In this document: in pieces, positions 16,210 through 24,610 of the stretch | Numbering within the stretch: the stretch's first letter is position 1 | How the letters are laid out: every line of letters begins with the position of its first letter | Source of the DNA: a virus | DNA length: 36,687 bases | IMG/VR virus record: IMGVR_UViG_3300044522_000174 | Span: 1-36,687 of that record | Direction: 5' to 3' (one strand) | Made by a program: the position numbers and the translations under genes | Notes under the pieces: generated by a model | What the model saw: the letters and a program-made list of their open reading frames with translations, nothing else | What the model was told of the DNA's origin: nothing | The model's database searches: none

Positions 16210-18645
16210 TTATCTTGGTTCAAATTCAGCCATATCAAATCCATCCAAGCTGTCCTCGTTTGACTCAAAGTTTACTGGAGGAAGGTTGTTCTTACGCTGA
16301 TCAATTAGCTTTGACTGCTGTGTGTTCTGTATGCTTATTCTCTTGTCCTTTGCCTTCTCCTTAAGAGTGTCCTTCTGACTCATCTGCTCTGTCTCTACTC
16401 CTTTAAGCTGCATATTTAGATCAAACTCCATCCTCATCAGATCCATCTTAAGTTGAGCCTCTTGCTTCAGTTTCTCAATATCAAAGCCAACCTCAGCCTG
16501 TTTGATCTGCATCTTAGACTGCGTCTCTGCCTGTATAGCCTGCAACGCATTCTGAGCAGCTGCCTGCTGTGATTGTTGTTGAATTTTACCCTGCATCTCC
16601 TGCTGAGCCTGCTGATTCTTCTGTATTGTATCCTCCTTCTTCTTTCTCTGAAGTTTAAGGTACTGGTTAGCTAGTTTAAGGTTTCTAATCTCTCTTATAT
16701 CTATCGCGTCCTCAAGATATATTGAGTCTCTAGATAGAGCCATCTGAATGTTAGCCTCTAGCTGAGCCTTCTCCTCCTCATCTGGTGTAACCTCTATAAA
16801 GATTCCAAAGTCGTATATATGTAGGTCCTTTATATCTTCAAGTATACTCACATTATACTTACCAATCTGAAGTATGAACTCATCCTTAAAGTCTGAGTAC
16901 TCAAGTATATCAGCAACCCTACAAGATATCGCCTCTGATAGTGTTCTTGTAATGTATAGACTAGACTCAAGTATGTGTCTTGTAGCTGTGTTTGAGTTAA
17001 GAGCAGCAAGTTTTTGTATACCAACTAGAGAGTTAGGATCTGGCATAGATCCGTCACGTGCCTCGTTAAGACCTGTAACATCTCTAATCATTCCTAGGTA
17101 GTGGTTATAACTGCCAACAAGACTAGCTATCTTAGCCTGACCGCTGTTTGAGTTTAGCTCCTGTATTGGAACTCTTGCGTTATTGAACTCACCATCTCCA
17201 GTGTAGCTCCTACCAATTACACTACCAGTCTGAAAGTATAGTCTAAGGGCATCCTCTGGTGTATATGCGGATCCAGTTCCAAGGTCAACCTCATTAATAC
17301 CATCGGCATCAATAAATACACCATCTGGAACTACCTTAGATATAACCTGTTGTAACTTTAAGTGCACAACCTGTATAAGGTCAGCAAATGGAATCATTCT
17401 CTTAACGAGAGACTCTATTGCCCCCTTGTACATCCTTGGCGCAACTGCAATGTAGTTAGGCATAGCGTGCTGAGACGCTGACTTAGGTCTAACCATGTTG
17501 CGAGATAACTCCCACTTTAACATAATGTTTGTGCCCATAACCATTATACCATCGTACCACACGTCAATAGTCTTCTCAACCTTCTCGAAGTTACCCTCGT
17601 CCATCATCTCCTGCGGTGGGTTGAATGTGTCTTCCTTATCTATTATCTTAAAGTTACCGTTGTCAAGGTTCTTCTTCTTGTATACTATCCTCTTGGTCGT
17701 CTTATAATTAAAATATAACAGTGTAGCAGTGTCCTTATTAAAGAGGCTGTTACTATAAAACTGGGATGAACTGTAATAGTTATACCAAGACTGGCTATAC
17801 TTAGAAATCTCTTCAAGTTGTTCATTAGTAAGCGTGGTGTCTATCTTTACAAGCTCTGTTATAGGAAGTGTCTTAATCTCTCCCCAGTAGAAGCAGTCCT
17901 TAAAGTTTGGATCCTCTGTGTAACTATGAACCACATTTGCAGGGTCTACGTACTCAACTCTAACTCCATCTCCTGGAAGGAACATGTGCTTAACAACACC
18001 AATACCTAGAGTCGCTATGTCATAGTCTACCCTCTTCCTTGTCTCGTTGTAGTTGTTCTGATCTAGTATAGTATTAATGGCCTCCTCTTCGGCAATCTCT
18101 ATAGCTGGCTTGTACTTAAGCTCCATGTATAGAGCAAGTTCCTCATCGTTTTCTGGAAGTTCTTCTGGGTTTGTGTCGAACGCGTCAACACCTAGATTAT
18201 TTTTAATATCTGTAAGGATATCCTTAGAAAGCATGTCCGCCTGTATCATGTCCTGATACCTGGTCTTCTTCTGTAGTGATATAGAGTCCTGAGCGTATGC
18301 CTTTACTTTAAATAGACGGTCATTCATTCCGTTGACAACAACGTCAACAAACTTAGGTATGATTGGTACTGGAGTCCAGTCCAAGTTTAGGTGGCTTAGA
18401 TCTCCGTCTACAGCCATCTCGTTCTTATACTTGGCCACAGACTGTTCGCCCCTAGCGTATAACCTTAGCCTATGAAAGTCGCCCCACTGATTATAGAATC
18501 TTGAGTTATTGTTATCCTTTCTAAACCACTCATATTGAATAGATTGCCCAATTTGTAGTCCATACTCGTATGTCTCCTTTTCTCTATCCGATGCAAATTG
18601 ATCAGGAAAGCCTATAGGATTTATTTTTACAGTTACATCCTTCAT
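16210..18645 (-). CDS. Portal protein
   Basis: This 811-residue protein lies directly after the large terminase gene, overlapping it by ATGA. The N-terminal half has the portal clip/wing pattern of Bacteroidota and crAss-like phages, including YDIATLGIGVVKHMFLPGDG, VRVEYVDPANVVHSYTEDP and VHLKLQQVISKVVPDG. The crown is a long Gln/Lys-rich coiled coil (about residues 650-770, KKKEDTIQKNQQAQQEMQGK onwards), as in large podovirus portals with a barrel extension. It forms the dodecameric DNA channel at the capsid vertex, docking terminase during packaging and the connector proteins afterwards. The size is typical for the group (about 800 residues). The identification is by pattern and synteny. 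Confidence 0.85.
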   Translation of the reverse strand: MKDVTVKINPIGFPDQFASDREKETYEYGLQIGQSIQYEWFRKDNNNSRFYNQWGDFHRLRLYARGEQSVAKYKNEMAVDGDLSHLNLDWTPVPIIPKFVDVVVNGMNDRLFKVKAYAQDSISLQKKTRYQDMIQADMLSKDILTDIKNNLGVDAFDTNPEELPENDEELALYMELKYKPAIEIAEEEAINTILDQNNYNETRKRVDYDIATLGIGVVKHMFLPGDGVRVEYVDPANVVHSYTEDPNFKDCFYWGEIKTLPITELVKIDTTLTNEQLEEISKYSQSWYNYYSSSQFYSNSLFNKDTATLLYFNYKTTKRIVYKKKNLDNGNFKIIDKEDTFNPPQEMMDEGNFEKVEKTIDVWYDGIMVMGTNIMLKWELSRNMVRPKSASQHAMPNYIAVAPRMYKGAIESLVKRMIPFADLIQVVHLKLQQVISKVVPDGVFIDADGINEVDLGTGSAYTPEDALRLYFQTGSVIGRSYTGDGEFNNARVPIQELNSNSGQAKIASLVGSYNHYLGMIRDVTGLNEARDGSMPDPNSLVGIQKLAALNSNTATRHILESSLYITRTLSEAISCRVADILEYSDFKDEFILQIGKYNVSILEDIKDLHIYDFGIFIEVTPDEEEKAQLEANIQMALSRDSIYLEDAIDIREIRNLKLANQYLKLQRKKKEDTIQKNQQAQQEMQGKIQQQSQQAAAQNALQAIQAETQSKMQIKQAEVGFDIEKLKQEAQLKMDLMRMEFDLNMQLKGVETEQMSQKDTLKEKAKDKRISIQNTQQSKLIDQRKNNLPPVNFESNEDSLDGFDMAEFEPR

Positions 18646-20888
18646 CTTATAATTTCACTATATCTGCCATTGTTATTATATTTCGCAAAGGTAATGCTTA
18701 ATTTCGATTCTTTTTTTGCCGTAAGGTACACATTCTTTTGGTTAGCCATTATAGCAAGTCCAGAACTGATGGCAGCATCAAACTTTGTCCTATTATTTAT
18801 ATCAAACTTAGCCCACTCCTCTATTGTTCTAGTGAAGTACATGCTACCCATCTCGTCAGAGTCCCTGTACGTGCTCTCCATATCTAGACCTACGTACTTT
18901 TCTATGTACGACTCAATTGCAGCCGCGTGAGACTGCTTAACATCCTCAGACGAGTTAGGTATACCACCAAGCTCTTTCTCTGTCTTAGAGAGGTTAGTTA
19001 TGTGTTTATCTGGCCTATTCATAGAGAATCCCCTATAACCTCTGTTCTTTAGGTGGTACAGTAGCCTTGGCTTATTGTTCTCAACAAGTATCGGCATACC
19101 GTAGAACACGCACGCCATGAGCACCTCCTCAAAGAATATCTCTGCCGTCTGTGGCCTCGCTATGTACTCAAGGAAGAAGTGGTTACTCGGAGCATCGTCC
19201 ATGTTAAACTTGGTAAGTCCGTGAAGTGATCCGTTAGATCCACCACCACCAACAGTTCCTGATATATCATAAGGGTCACATCCAAATGCACCGATGTGGT
19301 CATTACCTGGATACCTCATCCCATTCTTATTGATAACATTATTCTGTAGCTGATTGCTTGGTATCCAAGACACTAGGAATCTACCCCTTGTATCTGGTGT
19401 CCAAACAACCCTTGTGTCCTTCTCTCCATTATGCCAACTAAACGATCCACGAGTTAGAACCCTGTCCTTTATAAGTGAGTCGTTGTAGTCTATCTGCTGG
19501 TATATCTTTGTAAGGTTGAATATAGATGACTTGCTCTCGTCCCTGAACGCGTGAGACTCTGTCCTGGAGAACTGCCTATAGAACTCATTTAAAGCATCAG
19601 CGTCTCCCTTAAGTGACTCAACCTCGTTCTCCCAGTAGTCAACAGCACCAGTCTTTATCATTGACTTGTCTATACTTTGCACTGGATTGGATGGCTCTCT
19701 GAATACTGGCATCCCATAAATATTTATGTAACCCTCAAAGTTCCACTCCATCGGTATATACAGCGAGTACATACCAGACTTAGTCTGTCCGTTGTTGTTT
19801 CTTGTTTTTATGTTTGAATCCTCGTACAGCTTCTTAAAGTTCGAACCTCCCTTTGCAAGCGCATTAGGTGTTGATCCCATTAGGCACTTACCGATGATCC
19901 TGCTACCTAATCGTAGACAGGTCTTGGTAACCCTCCAGTTGTTTAAGATGTTATCTGGTGCTAGCCACTTACCGCTCTCGTCGTGTATTAGTAGCTGTAG
20001 CTTCTGACCATCGTACGAGTTGTCTCCAGTATTCTTCCAGTCAATCGTAGTATCAAGACCCTGTATCTCAACGTCTCCGTCCTCGTACATATTCTTCTTG
20101 GTGATCTTGGATGCAGGAACCCTGAACGCAAGCTCTGTCTTTGGCTTGTCCATACCATCCTGTATAGGTTTGAAGAAGAAAGGGTAGTTGTTCACAATAG
20201 GCACAACCTTGTCAGTAAACATTGTCTTGGCATCGTTACCAGTCTTTGATAGTATCCCAAGTCTTGCATCCTTTGCAAGTGTTCCTATGTTGGCCAACTC
20301 GCTTGATCCCATAAACGAGAACCCAGAACGTCTAATCTTCAAGTATGTCATACCAAAGCACCTGTCGTCAGCCTTGCATGCCTCCCAGAATATAAAGAAT
20401 ATCCTGTTAGCCTCCCTGAAATCTGGAAGTCCAACATCAATCTTTGTCCACTGCAGGTACATGTACTGAGAACCAGTTATATAAGTATCTATTCCGTTAT
20501 TCTTGAAGAAGAACCCATTCTCCCTACGGTCAAACTCTCCCTCTATGTAGTCAACCCACTTGGCCTTAAACTCCTTTGACATTGTATGCCACTGGAATAT
20601 AGACTTAATATTTGATAGTTCCCTTGGATAGTCTGCTGGTTCCCAGTACTGATTATCCTTCTTCTCGTCCCTTTTATACACATCTTTTGGGACGGATGGT
20701 AGCGCTATATTGAGACCGTTTATCTCGTATATGTCACCAATGGTTCCGTCCTTAGATATTACAACCAGGTCGTGCTTCTCATCATAACCATAAGCCCAAG
20801 ACTTGCTCTTGTTCTTCATGTGTATGGTGTTAGCAGGCAGGAAGTCGCTAAGCCTTGTGTATAAGTTATTTAGATCTTTTTTCTGCAA
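18642..20888 (-). CDS. terL: Terminase large subunit
   Basis: This 748-residue protein is the ATP-driven DNA packaging motor and headful/cos nuclease. A Walker A-like segment KIRRSGFSF (184-192) is of the lysine-shifted type seen in crAss-like terminases. Walker B is LLIHDE (299-304), and the coupling motif is MGSTPN (337-342). The RNase H-like nuclease domain shows acidic residues in GCDPYD (Asp538), LVENNK (Glu603) and KFDAAISSGLA (Asp704), the expected three metal ligands. A leader of about 100 residues before the ATPase is longer than in T4-like enzymes. The start overlaps the preceding 90-residue gene by 23 bases, and the stop overlaps the portal start. All key residues appear intact. 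Confidence 0.93.
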   Translation of the reverse strand: MQKKDLNNLYTRLSDFLPANTIHMKNKSKSWAYGYDEKHDLVVISKDGTIGDIYEINGLNIALPSVPKDVYKRDEKKDNQYWEPADYPRELSNIKSIFQWHTMSKEFKAKWVDYIEGEFDRRENGFFFKNNGIDTYITGSQYMYLQWTKIDVGLPDFREANRIFFIFWEACKADDRCFGMTYLKIRRSGFSFMGSSELANIGTLAKDARLGILSKTGNDAKTMFTDKVVPIVNNYPFFFKPIQDGMDKPKTELAFRVPASKITKKNMYEDGDVEIQGLDTTIDWKNTGDNSYDGQKLQLLIHDESGKWLAPDNILNNWRVTKTCLRLGSRIIGKCLMGSTPNALAKGGSNFKKLYEDSNIKTRNNNGQTKSGMYSLYIPMEWNFEGYINIYGMPVFREPSNPVQSIDKSMIKTGAVDYWENEVESLKGDADALNEFYRQFSRTESHAFRDESKSSIFNLTKIYQQIDYNDSLIKDRVLTRGSFSWHNGEKDTRVVWTPDTRGRFLVSWIPSNQLQNNVINKNGMRYPGNDHIGAFGCDPYDISGTVGGGGSNGSLHGLTKFNMDDAPSNHFFLEYIARPQTAEIFFEEVLMACVFYGMPILVENNKPRLLYHLKNRGYRGFSMNRPDKHITNLSKTEKELGGIPNSSEDVKQSHAAAIESYIEKYVGLDMESTYRDSDEMGSMYFTRTIEEWAKFDINNRTKFDAAISSGLAIMANQKNVYLTAKKESKLSITFAKYNNNGRYSEIIR

Positions 20889-21138
20889 ATCCCTGTATTT
20901 TAGGTTCCGATACCTTAACCTCCTCGGTTAGTTTGTCGTTCTCTTGCTCTATCCTATTAAGTATCTGGAAGGCATCTTCGATTGCAAGCCTTTTTGTAGC
21001 TGCCGCGTTCTTTAACTTGTCAGCAGATAGGTCTGTCTCCATGCCAGTTATAATCTCGTCCTCTGCAACCTTTATTAGTTCATTAACTGCCTTGTATCCA
21101 GCAGCAATGATCTTCTGTTTTATTATGTTGTGGTCCAT
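20866..21138 (-). CDS. Candidate terminase small subunit (90 aa)
   Basis: This 90-residue, all-helical, charged protein begins MDHNIIKQKIIAAGYKAVNE. The conserved-looking core is LSADKLKNAAATKRLAIEDA, followed by a coiled-coil segment. It lies immediately upstream of the large terminase and overlaps it by 23 bases. Position, size and helical character fit a small terminase subunit that would recognise phage DNA and regulate the motor, but I see no clear helix-turn-helix. The call rests mainly on synteny. The ATG lies in the recurrent ATCAAATG context. Confidence 0.5.
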   Translation of the reverse strand: MDHNIIKQKIIAAGYKAVNELIKVAEDEIITGMETDLSADKLKNAAATKRLAIEDAFQILNRIEQENDKLTEEVKVSEPKIQGFAEKRSK

Positions 21139-21695
21139 TTGATTGTAATGTTTTTGGTGGTCATCCTGTACAGCTTCTCGTCGTTTATATAGAATGGGTA
21201 CTCACTGTCTGGCTCAAACGAGATCTCATCTCCAATGCTTAGACCAAGGTCTAGCAACTCTTGATTTATGTAGACAATAGTACCCATAAGTGGCTCCTCA
21301 TTGCTGTTCTTATTTATAGTAGATTCCATCTGTTTCAGTGGCTTAATAAAGCAGTACTTGGAGTGTGTGTTCCACTCACCGTTCTGGTTATACATGAAGT
21401 ACTGCTCATCATCTATAAAGAATAGGTCATCCTTAAAGAAGCTGGCTCCGCTCTTCTCTCTACCCTTCATGTCATAGTAAACCTTGAACACGTTGTGGTG
21501 AACTAGAAGTATATCGTTAACTTTTACTTTTCCGTCATAAGTTAAAGGTACACTTACAACTTCTGCAAGTCTGTTAGACACAGTGTGGTCCTCTTTAGAC
21601 GTGCTAGTTATAAAGTCAATCCCTCCAATATCTTTTATATTATCGTATCGCCTACCATCTAATGGTCGGACGATAAACATATCTGGGGATCTCAT
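21123..21695 (-). CDS. Protein with two putative GroES-like beta barrels
   Basis: This 190-residue protein is of a family I know only as hypothetical in Bacteroidota phages. By eye it resembles two chaperonin-10 folds in a row. In the N-terminal half AEVVSVPL, VKVNDILLVHHN and IDDEQYFMY follow the GroES order 'GEVVAVG, VKVGDKVLF, IDGEEYLIL'. In the C-terminal half MGTIVYINQE, LGLSIGDEISF, FYINDEKLYRM and NITIKW do so even more closely. This phage's own GroES reads KKGEVVKPG, CVKEGDIIYYD, MLVNDIKYTV and DIVVVL in the same order. It lies in the packaging block just before the terminase genes, so it may be a structural or assembly protein with GroES-like domains instead of a chaperonin cap. The fold is inferred from motif order only. 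Confidence 0.6.
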   Translation of the reverse strand: MRSPDMFIVRPLDGRRYDNIKDIGGIDFITSTSKEDHTVSNRLAEVVSVPLTYDGKVKVNDILLVHHNVFKVYYDMKGREKSGASFFKDDLFFIDDEQYFMYNQNGEWNTHSKYCFIKPLKQMESTINKNSNEEPLMGTIVYINQELLDLGLSIGDEISFEPDSEYPFYINDEKLYRMTTKNITIKWTTT

Positions 21696-21922
21696 CAGAA
21701 GTTTATGTTGTACTCTAGTGAGACTGGCATATTAATGTTAAACTCCTTCCAACAGAACACCTCAGAGTTCTTCTCTATCCATACCTTTATACCACCAGAC
21801 TTGTCGTCTAGCAGTATAGAGTGCACTGTGTAGCTCTTATCCAGAACCTCCTGACCGACGATGAAGTGCATCGCGTCGCTCTTGTAGTTAGGCCCTATAG
21901 ATATCTTTCTAATATCATTCAT
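21695..21922 (-). CDS. Small conserved phage protein, unknown function (75 aa)
   Basis: The product is 75 residues: MNDIRKISIGPNYKSDAMHF, then IVGQEVLDKSY and a C-terminal EFNINMPVSLEYNINF. This is a family I have seen upstream of terminase genes in Bacteroidota phages. The sequence is predicted to be mainly beta strands with no membrane segment or catalytic motif. The stop overlaps the next gene's start (TGATG), so the two are co-translated and may work together. The start lies in the recurrent ATCAAATG context. I cannot assign a function. Confidence 0.6.
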   Translation of the reverse strand: MNDIRKISIGPNYKSDAMHFIVGQEVLDKSYTVHSILLDDKSGGIKVWIEKNSEVFCWKEFNINMPVSLEYNINF

Positions 21923-21927
21923 TTGAT

Positions 21928-24609
21928 TTATATTCCTCCGTCTTGTATTATCCAGTTATTTGGTGCTGCTAATAATATATTTTTACCTGTTGTTCCTGCC
22001 GATGTATACTTAGCTGTTCCAAAACTTATGTTTGTTGAAAGTGGTGATGTTGTGTTTGGTTGAACACCATTTACTATCCATCCATTATATATTGCATCTA
22101 GGTTAGTTGATGAGAAGTTTAGATTTGTTTTTCCTAACATGAAATTACTGAAATTAGTTACCTTACTTACATTCCAGTTACCTATGTTTTGATTGAATGT
22201 TGTTGCGTTTTGAAACATACCGTTCATATTAATAACTTCAGAAGTATTCCAGTTATTCAATGGTTGATTAAAAGAACCAGCAGAGCTAAACAGACCTTTC
22301 ATATTTACATTAGCTCCAAGTGTAGTATTTATACTCCAATTGTTTATATCAGGACTTCCATTATTGTTAAATCCAGATGCTTGAAACATACTTTCAAATA
22401 CTGTAACCTTACTTACATTCCAGTTACCTATGTTTTGATTGAATGCTGTTGTGTTTTGGAACATACCTTGCATATTAGTAATATTTCCTGTTGTAGATCC
22501 TACTCTTTCCCAATTAGCTAATGGTTGATTAAAGGCGTCAGCATTGTTGAACATATTAGTAGTAGTAGTCACTTTGCTTATATTCCAACTACTAATATCT
22601 CTATTGAAATTAGATGCATTAGCAAACATAAGTGTTATATTAACTGATGCTGCTGTAGTATTTATAACCCAATTATTTATAGGTGCTGTGTCATCTCCAT
22701 TTGTAAAATTAGATGCTCCATTAAACATACTTGCAAATGTGGTAACCTTACTTACATCCCATGGCGTAGTTCCTGTTCCTAAGTTAGAGTTTAATCTTAT
22801 TGCACTTTGGAACATACTAGACATATTAGTCACATTACTAGTATTCCAAGGTAATTGATTCGCTACTCCAGATGCAAATCCATTATTAAATGCAGTTGCA
22901 CCTCGGAACATATAAGACATATTCCCTACTTTCGATAAAGAAGATCCTATTCTTTCCCAGTTATTAAGATTTTGATTAAATGATGCTGCACCGTCAAACA
23001 TTTCATCCATATTAGTAACTTCTGAAGTATTCCAATTTCCAATATTGCTATTAAATAATGGAGAATTAGAAAACATAGCAGTCATATTAGTCACATTACT
23101 AGTATTCCAAGACCCAATTGGTTGGTTGAAGACAGAAGCACCAGTAAACATACTATTAGTAGTAGTCACTTTGCTTATATTCCAACTACTAATATCTCTA
23201 TTGAAATTAGATGCATTAGCAAACATACCGTTCATCAATACAGATGCTGCAGTAGTATTTATACTCCAATTATTTATAGGTGCTGTATCATCTCCATTAT
23301 TAAAATTAGATGCACCGTTAAACATATTTGCAAATGTTGTCACCTTACTAACATTCCATGGTGTTGTTCCTGTACCTAGGTTGGAGTTGAATTTAGATGC
23401 GCCTTGGAACATATTATTCATCAATACTGATGTTGCAGTGGTGTTTATAGTCCAAGATAACTGGTTTGCTACTCCAGATGCAGATCCATTATTGAAATTA
23501 GATGCTCCTCGGAACATATATTCCATATTTGTTACTTTTGATAAAGAAGAACCTGACCTTTCCCAGTTACTAAGATTTTGATTAAATGATGTTGCATAGT
23601 CAAACATCTGGTTCATATTAGTCACATTACTCACATTCCAACCGCTAATATCTTGATTAAAATTACTTGATGAGTTAAATGAACCAAACATACTGGTCAT
23701 ATTAGTAACTGCTGAAGTATTCCAATTTCCAATATTGCTATTGAATAATGGACAATAAGAAAACATATAAGACATGTTAGTAACTGAACTTGTATTCCAT
23801 TCATTTATTCTACCAACAGTAGTTAGTAATGAACAATATGAAAATACATTTGATAAACTAGTCACTCCAATTAAATTAGGAATATCAGTTATTCCAGACA
23901 TAGTTACATTACTACAAGAATTAAAAGAATTTGCCCCCATTCTTAACTTACCCCAACTAGATATAGACTTTATTTTTAATCTATCATTAACATTTGTAGG
24001 ACCAAATCCAAAAGTAAAATCATCACCAAACACCCTTACTGGATACTCTCCTGATGCTGTATATGTGTGTATTCTATTTGCATAAAAATTAGCACTATTC
24101 ATGGTACTATACTGGCCATCACCCCAGTCTACCCATATTGATTTCCCAGAGGCGACAGTTATTGGTAACTGTATTTGATTAGCTGCTGATGAGCTTTGTT
24201 TTATACTTAATGATATATTTCCAACAAATGTAGATAACGGTGTAATTGATAGTGCAGCTGTAGTTATTGGAGTCATAGTTATTATAACATCAGTTCCAGC
24301 AAATAATGGAGCACTAGATACACCTCCAAAGTTTATTGTAACTGAACCTGTTCCAGTAACTGTGTACTTCATTTGATAACTCTGTCCTTGAATAGGAGTT
24401 AAACCAAATTGAAGCACAGCTGCACTTCCTGTAGTGTGATTATATCCACCATTTACAAGATTTGTTCCAGCAGGCGCCCAATTAGTTCCAGTTCCAGTTA
24501 TGTTAGCTTGTTCTGTTATACTAACTGCACTAGTTTCAGTTGTATTCCAAACAGATTGAAATAAACTTAATTTTTTTGTTCCGTATGTTTGAAACGCTAG
24601 TCTATTCAT
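21928..24609 (-). CDS. DUF285/BspA-type repeat fibre (adhesin) protein
   Basis: This 893-residue protein has three parts. An N-terminal head (1-40) begins MNRLAFQTYGTKKLSLFQSV. A beta-sandwich/PKD-like region (about 40-205, with IWVDWGDGQYSTM and HTYTASGEYPVRVFG) follows. A long array of DUF285 repeats runs from about residue 235 to 870, with the unit core NWNTSxVTNMxxMFxxAxxFN. DUF285 arrays are known from BspA-like surface proteins and Mycoplasma lipoproteins and form elongated binding surfaces. On a phage this is most likely a receptor-binding fibre. The array contains an in-frame duplication of about 199 codons. The gene is AT-rich and lies between the packaging and fibre genes. There is no signal peptide, which fits a virion protein and not a secreted adhesin. 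Confidence 0.8.
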   Translation of the reverse strand: MNRLAFQTYGTKKLSLFQSVWNTTETSAVSITEQANITGTGTNWAPAGTNLVNGGYNHTTGSAAVLQFGLTPIQGQSYQMKYTVTGTGSVTINFGGVSSAPLFAGTDVIITMTPITTAALSITPLSTFVGNISLSIKQSSSAANQIQLPITVASGKSIWVDWGDGQYSTMNSANFYANRIHTYTASGEYPVRVFGDDFTFGFGPTNVNDRLKIKSISSWGKLRMGANSFNSCSNVTMSGITDIPNLIGVTSLSNVFSYCSLLTTVGRINEWNTSSVTNMSYMFSYCPLFNSNIGNWNTSAVTNMTSMFGSFNSSSNFNQDISGWNVSNVTNMNQMFDYATSFNQNLSNWERSGSSLSKVTNMEYMFRGASNFNNGSASGVANQLSWTINTTATSVLMNNMFQGASKFNSNLGTGTTPWNVSKVTTFANMFNGASNFNNGDDTAPINNWSINTTAASVLMNGMFANASNFNRDISSWNISKVTTTNSMFTGASVFNQPIGSWNTSNVTNMTAMFSNSPLFNSNIGNWNTSEVTNMDEMFDGAASFNQNLNNWERIGSSLSKVGNMSYMFRGATAFNNGFASGVANQLPWNTSNVTNMSSMFQSAIRLNSNLGTGTTPWDVSKVTTFASMFNGASNFTNGDDTAPINNWVINTTAASVNITLMFANASNFNRDISSWNISKVTTTTNMFNNADAFNQPLANWERVGSTTGNITNMQGMFQNTTAFNQNIGNWNVSKVTVFESMFQASGFNNNGSPDINNWSINTTLGANVNMKGLFSSAGSFNQPLNNWNTSEVINMNGMFQNATTFNQNIGNWNVSKVTNFSNFMLGKTNLNFSSTNLDAIYNGWIVNGVQPNTTSPLSTNISFGTAKYTSAGTTGKNILLAAPNNWIIQDGGI
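22560..23760 (-). repeat. Tandem duplication of about 600 bp inside DUF285 gene
   Basis: Positions 22560-23156 and 23157 to about 23760 align at an offset of 597 bases, drifting to 606 after small in-frame indels. The best-preserved part is an exact 71-base repeat, 22560-22630 against 23157-23227. The rest is diverged but clearly homologous. A 597-base unit equals 199 codons, so the protein gained a whole block of DUF285 repeats. Confidence 0.8.
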
Positions 24610-24610
24610 A

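Noticed and set aside
18686-18693. TACCTTTG on the minus strand upstream of the portal gene
   Set aside because: It lies inside the terminase frame and encodes a stretch of the conserved-looking C-terminus (TFAKY). The portal start is already coupled by ATGA, so an independent promoter is not needed.
22189-23581. Plus-strand open frames within the DUF285 gene
   Set aside because: They are low-complexity shadows of the repeated minus-strand coding and show no family features or start context.
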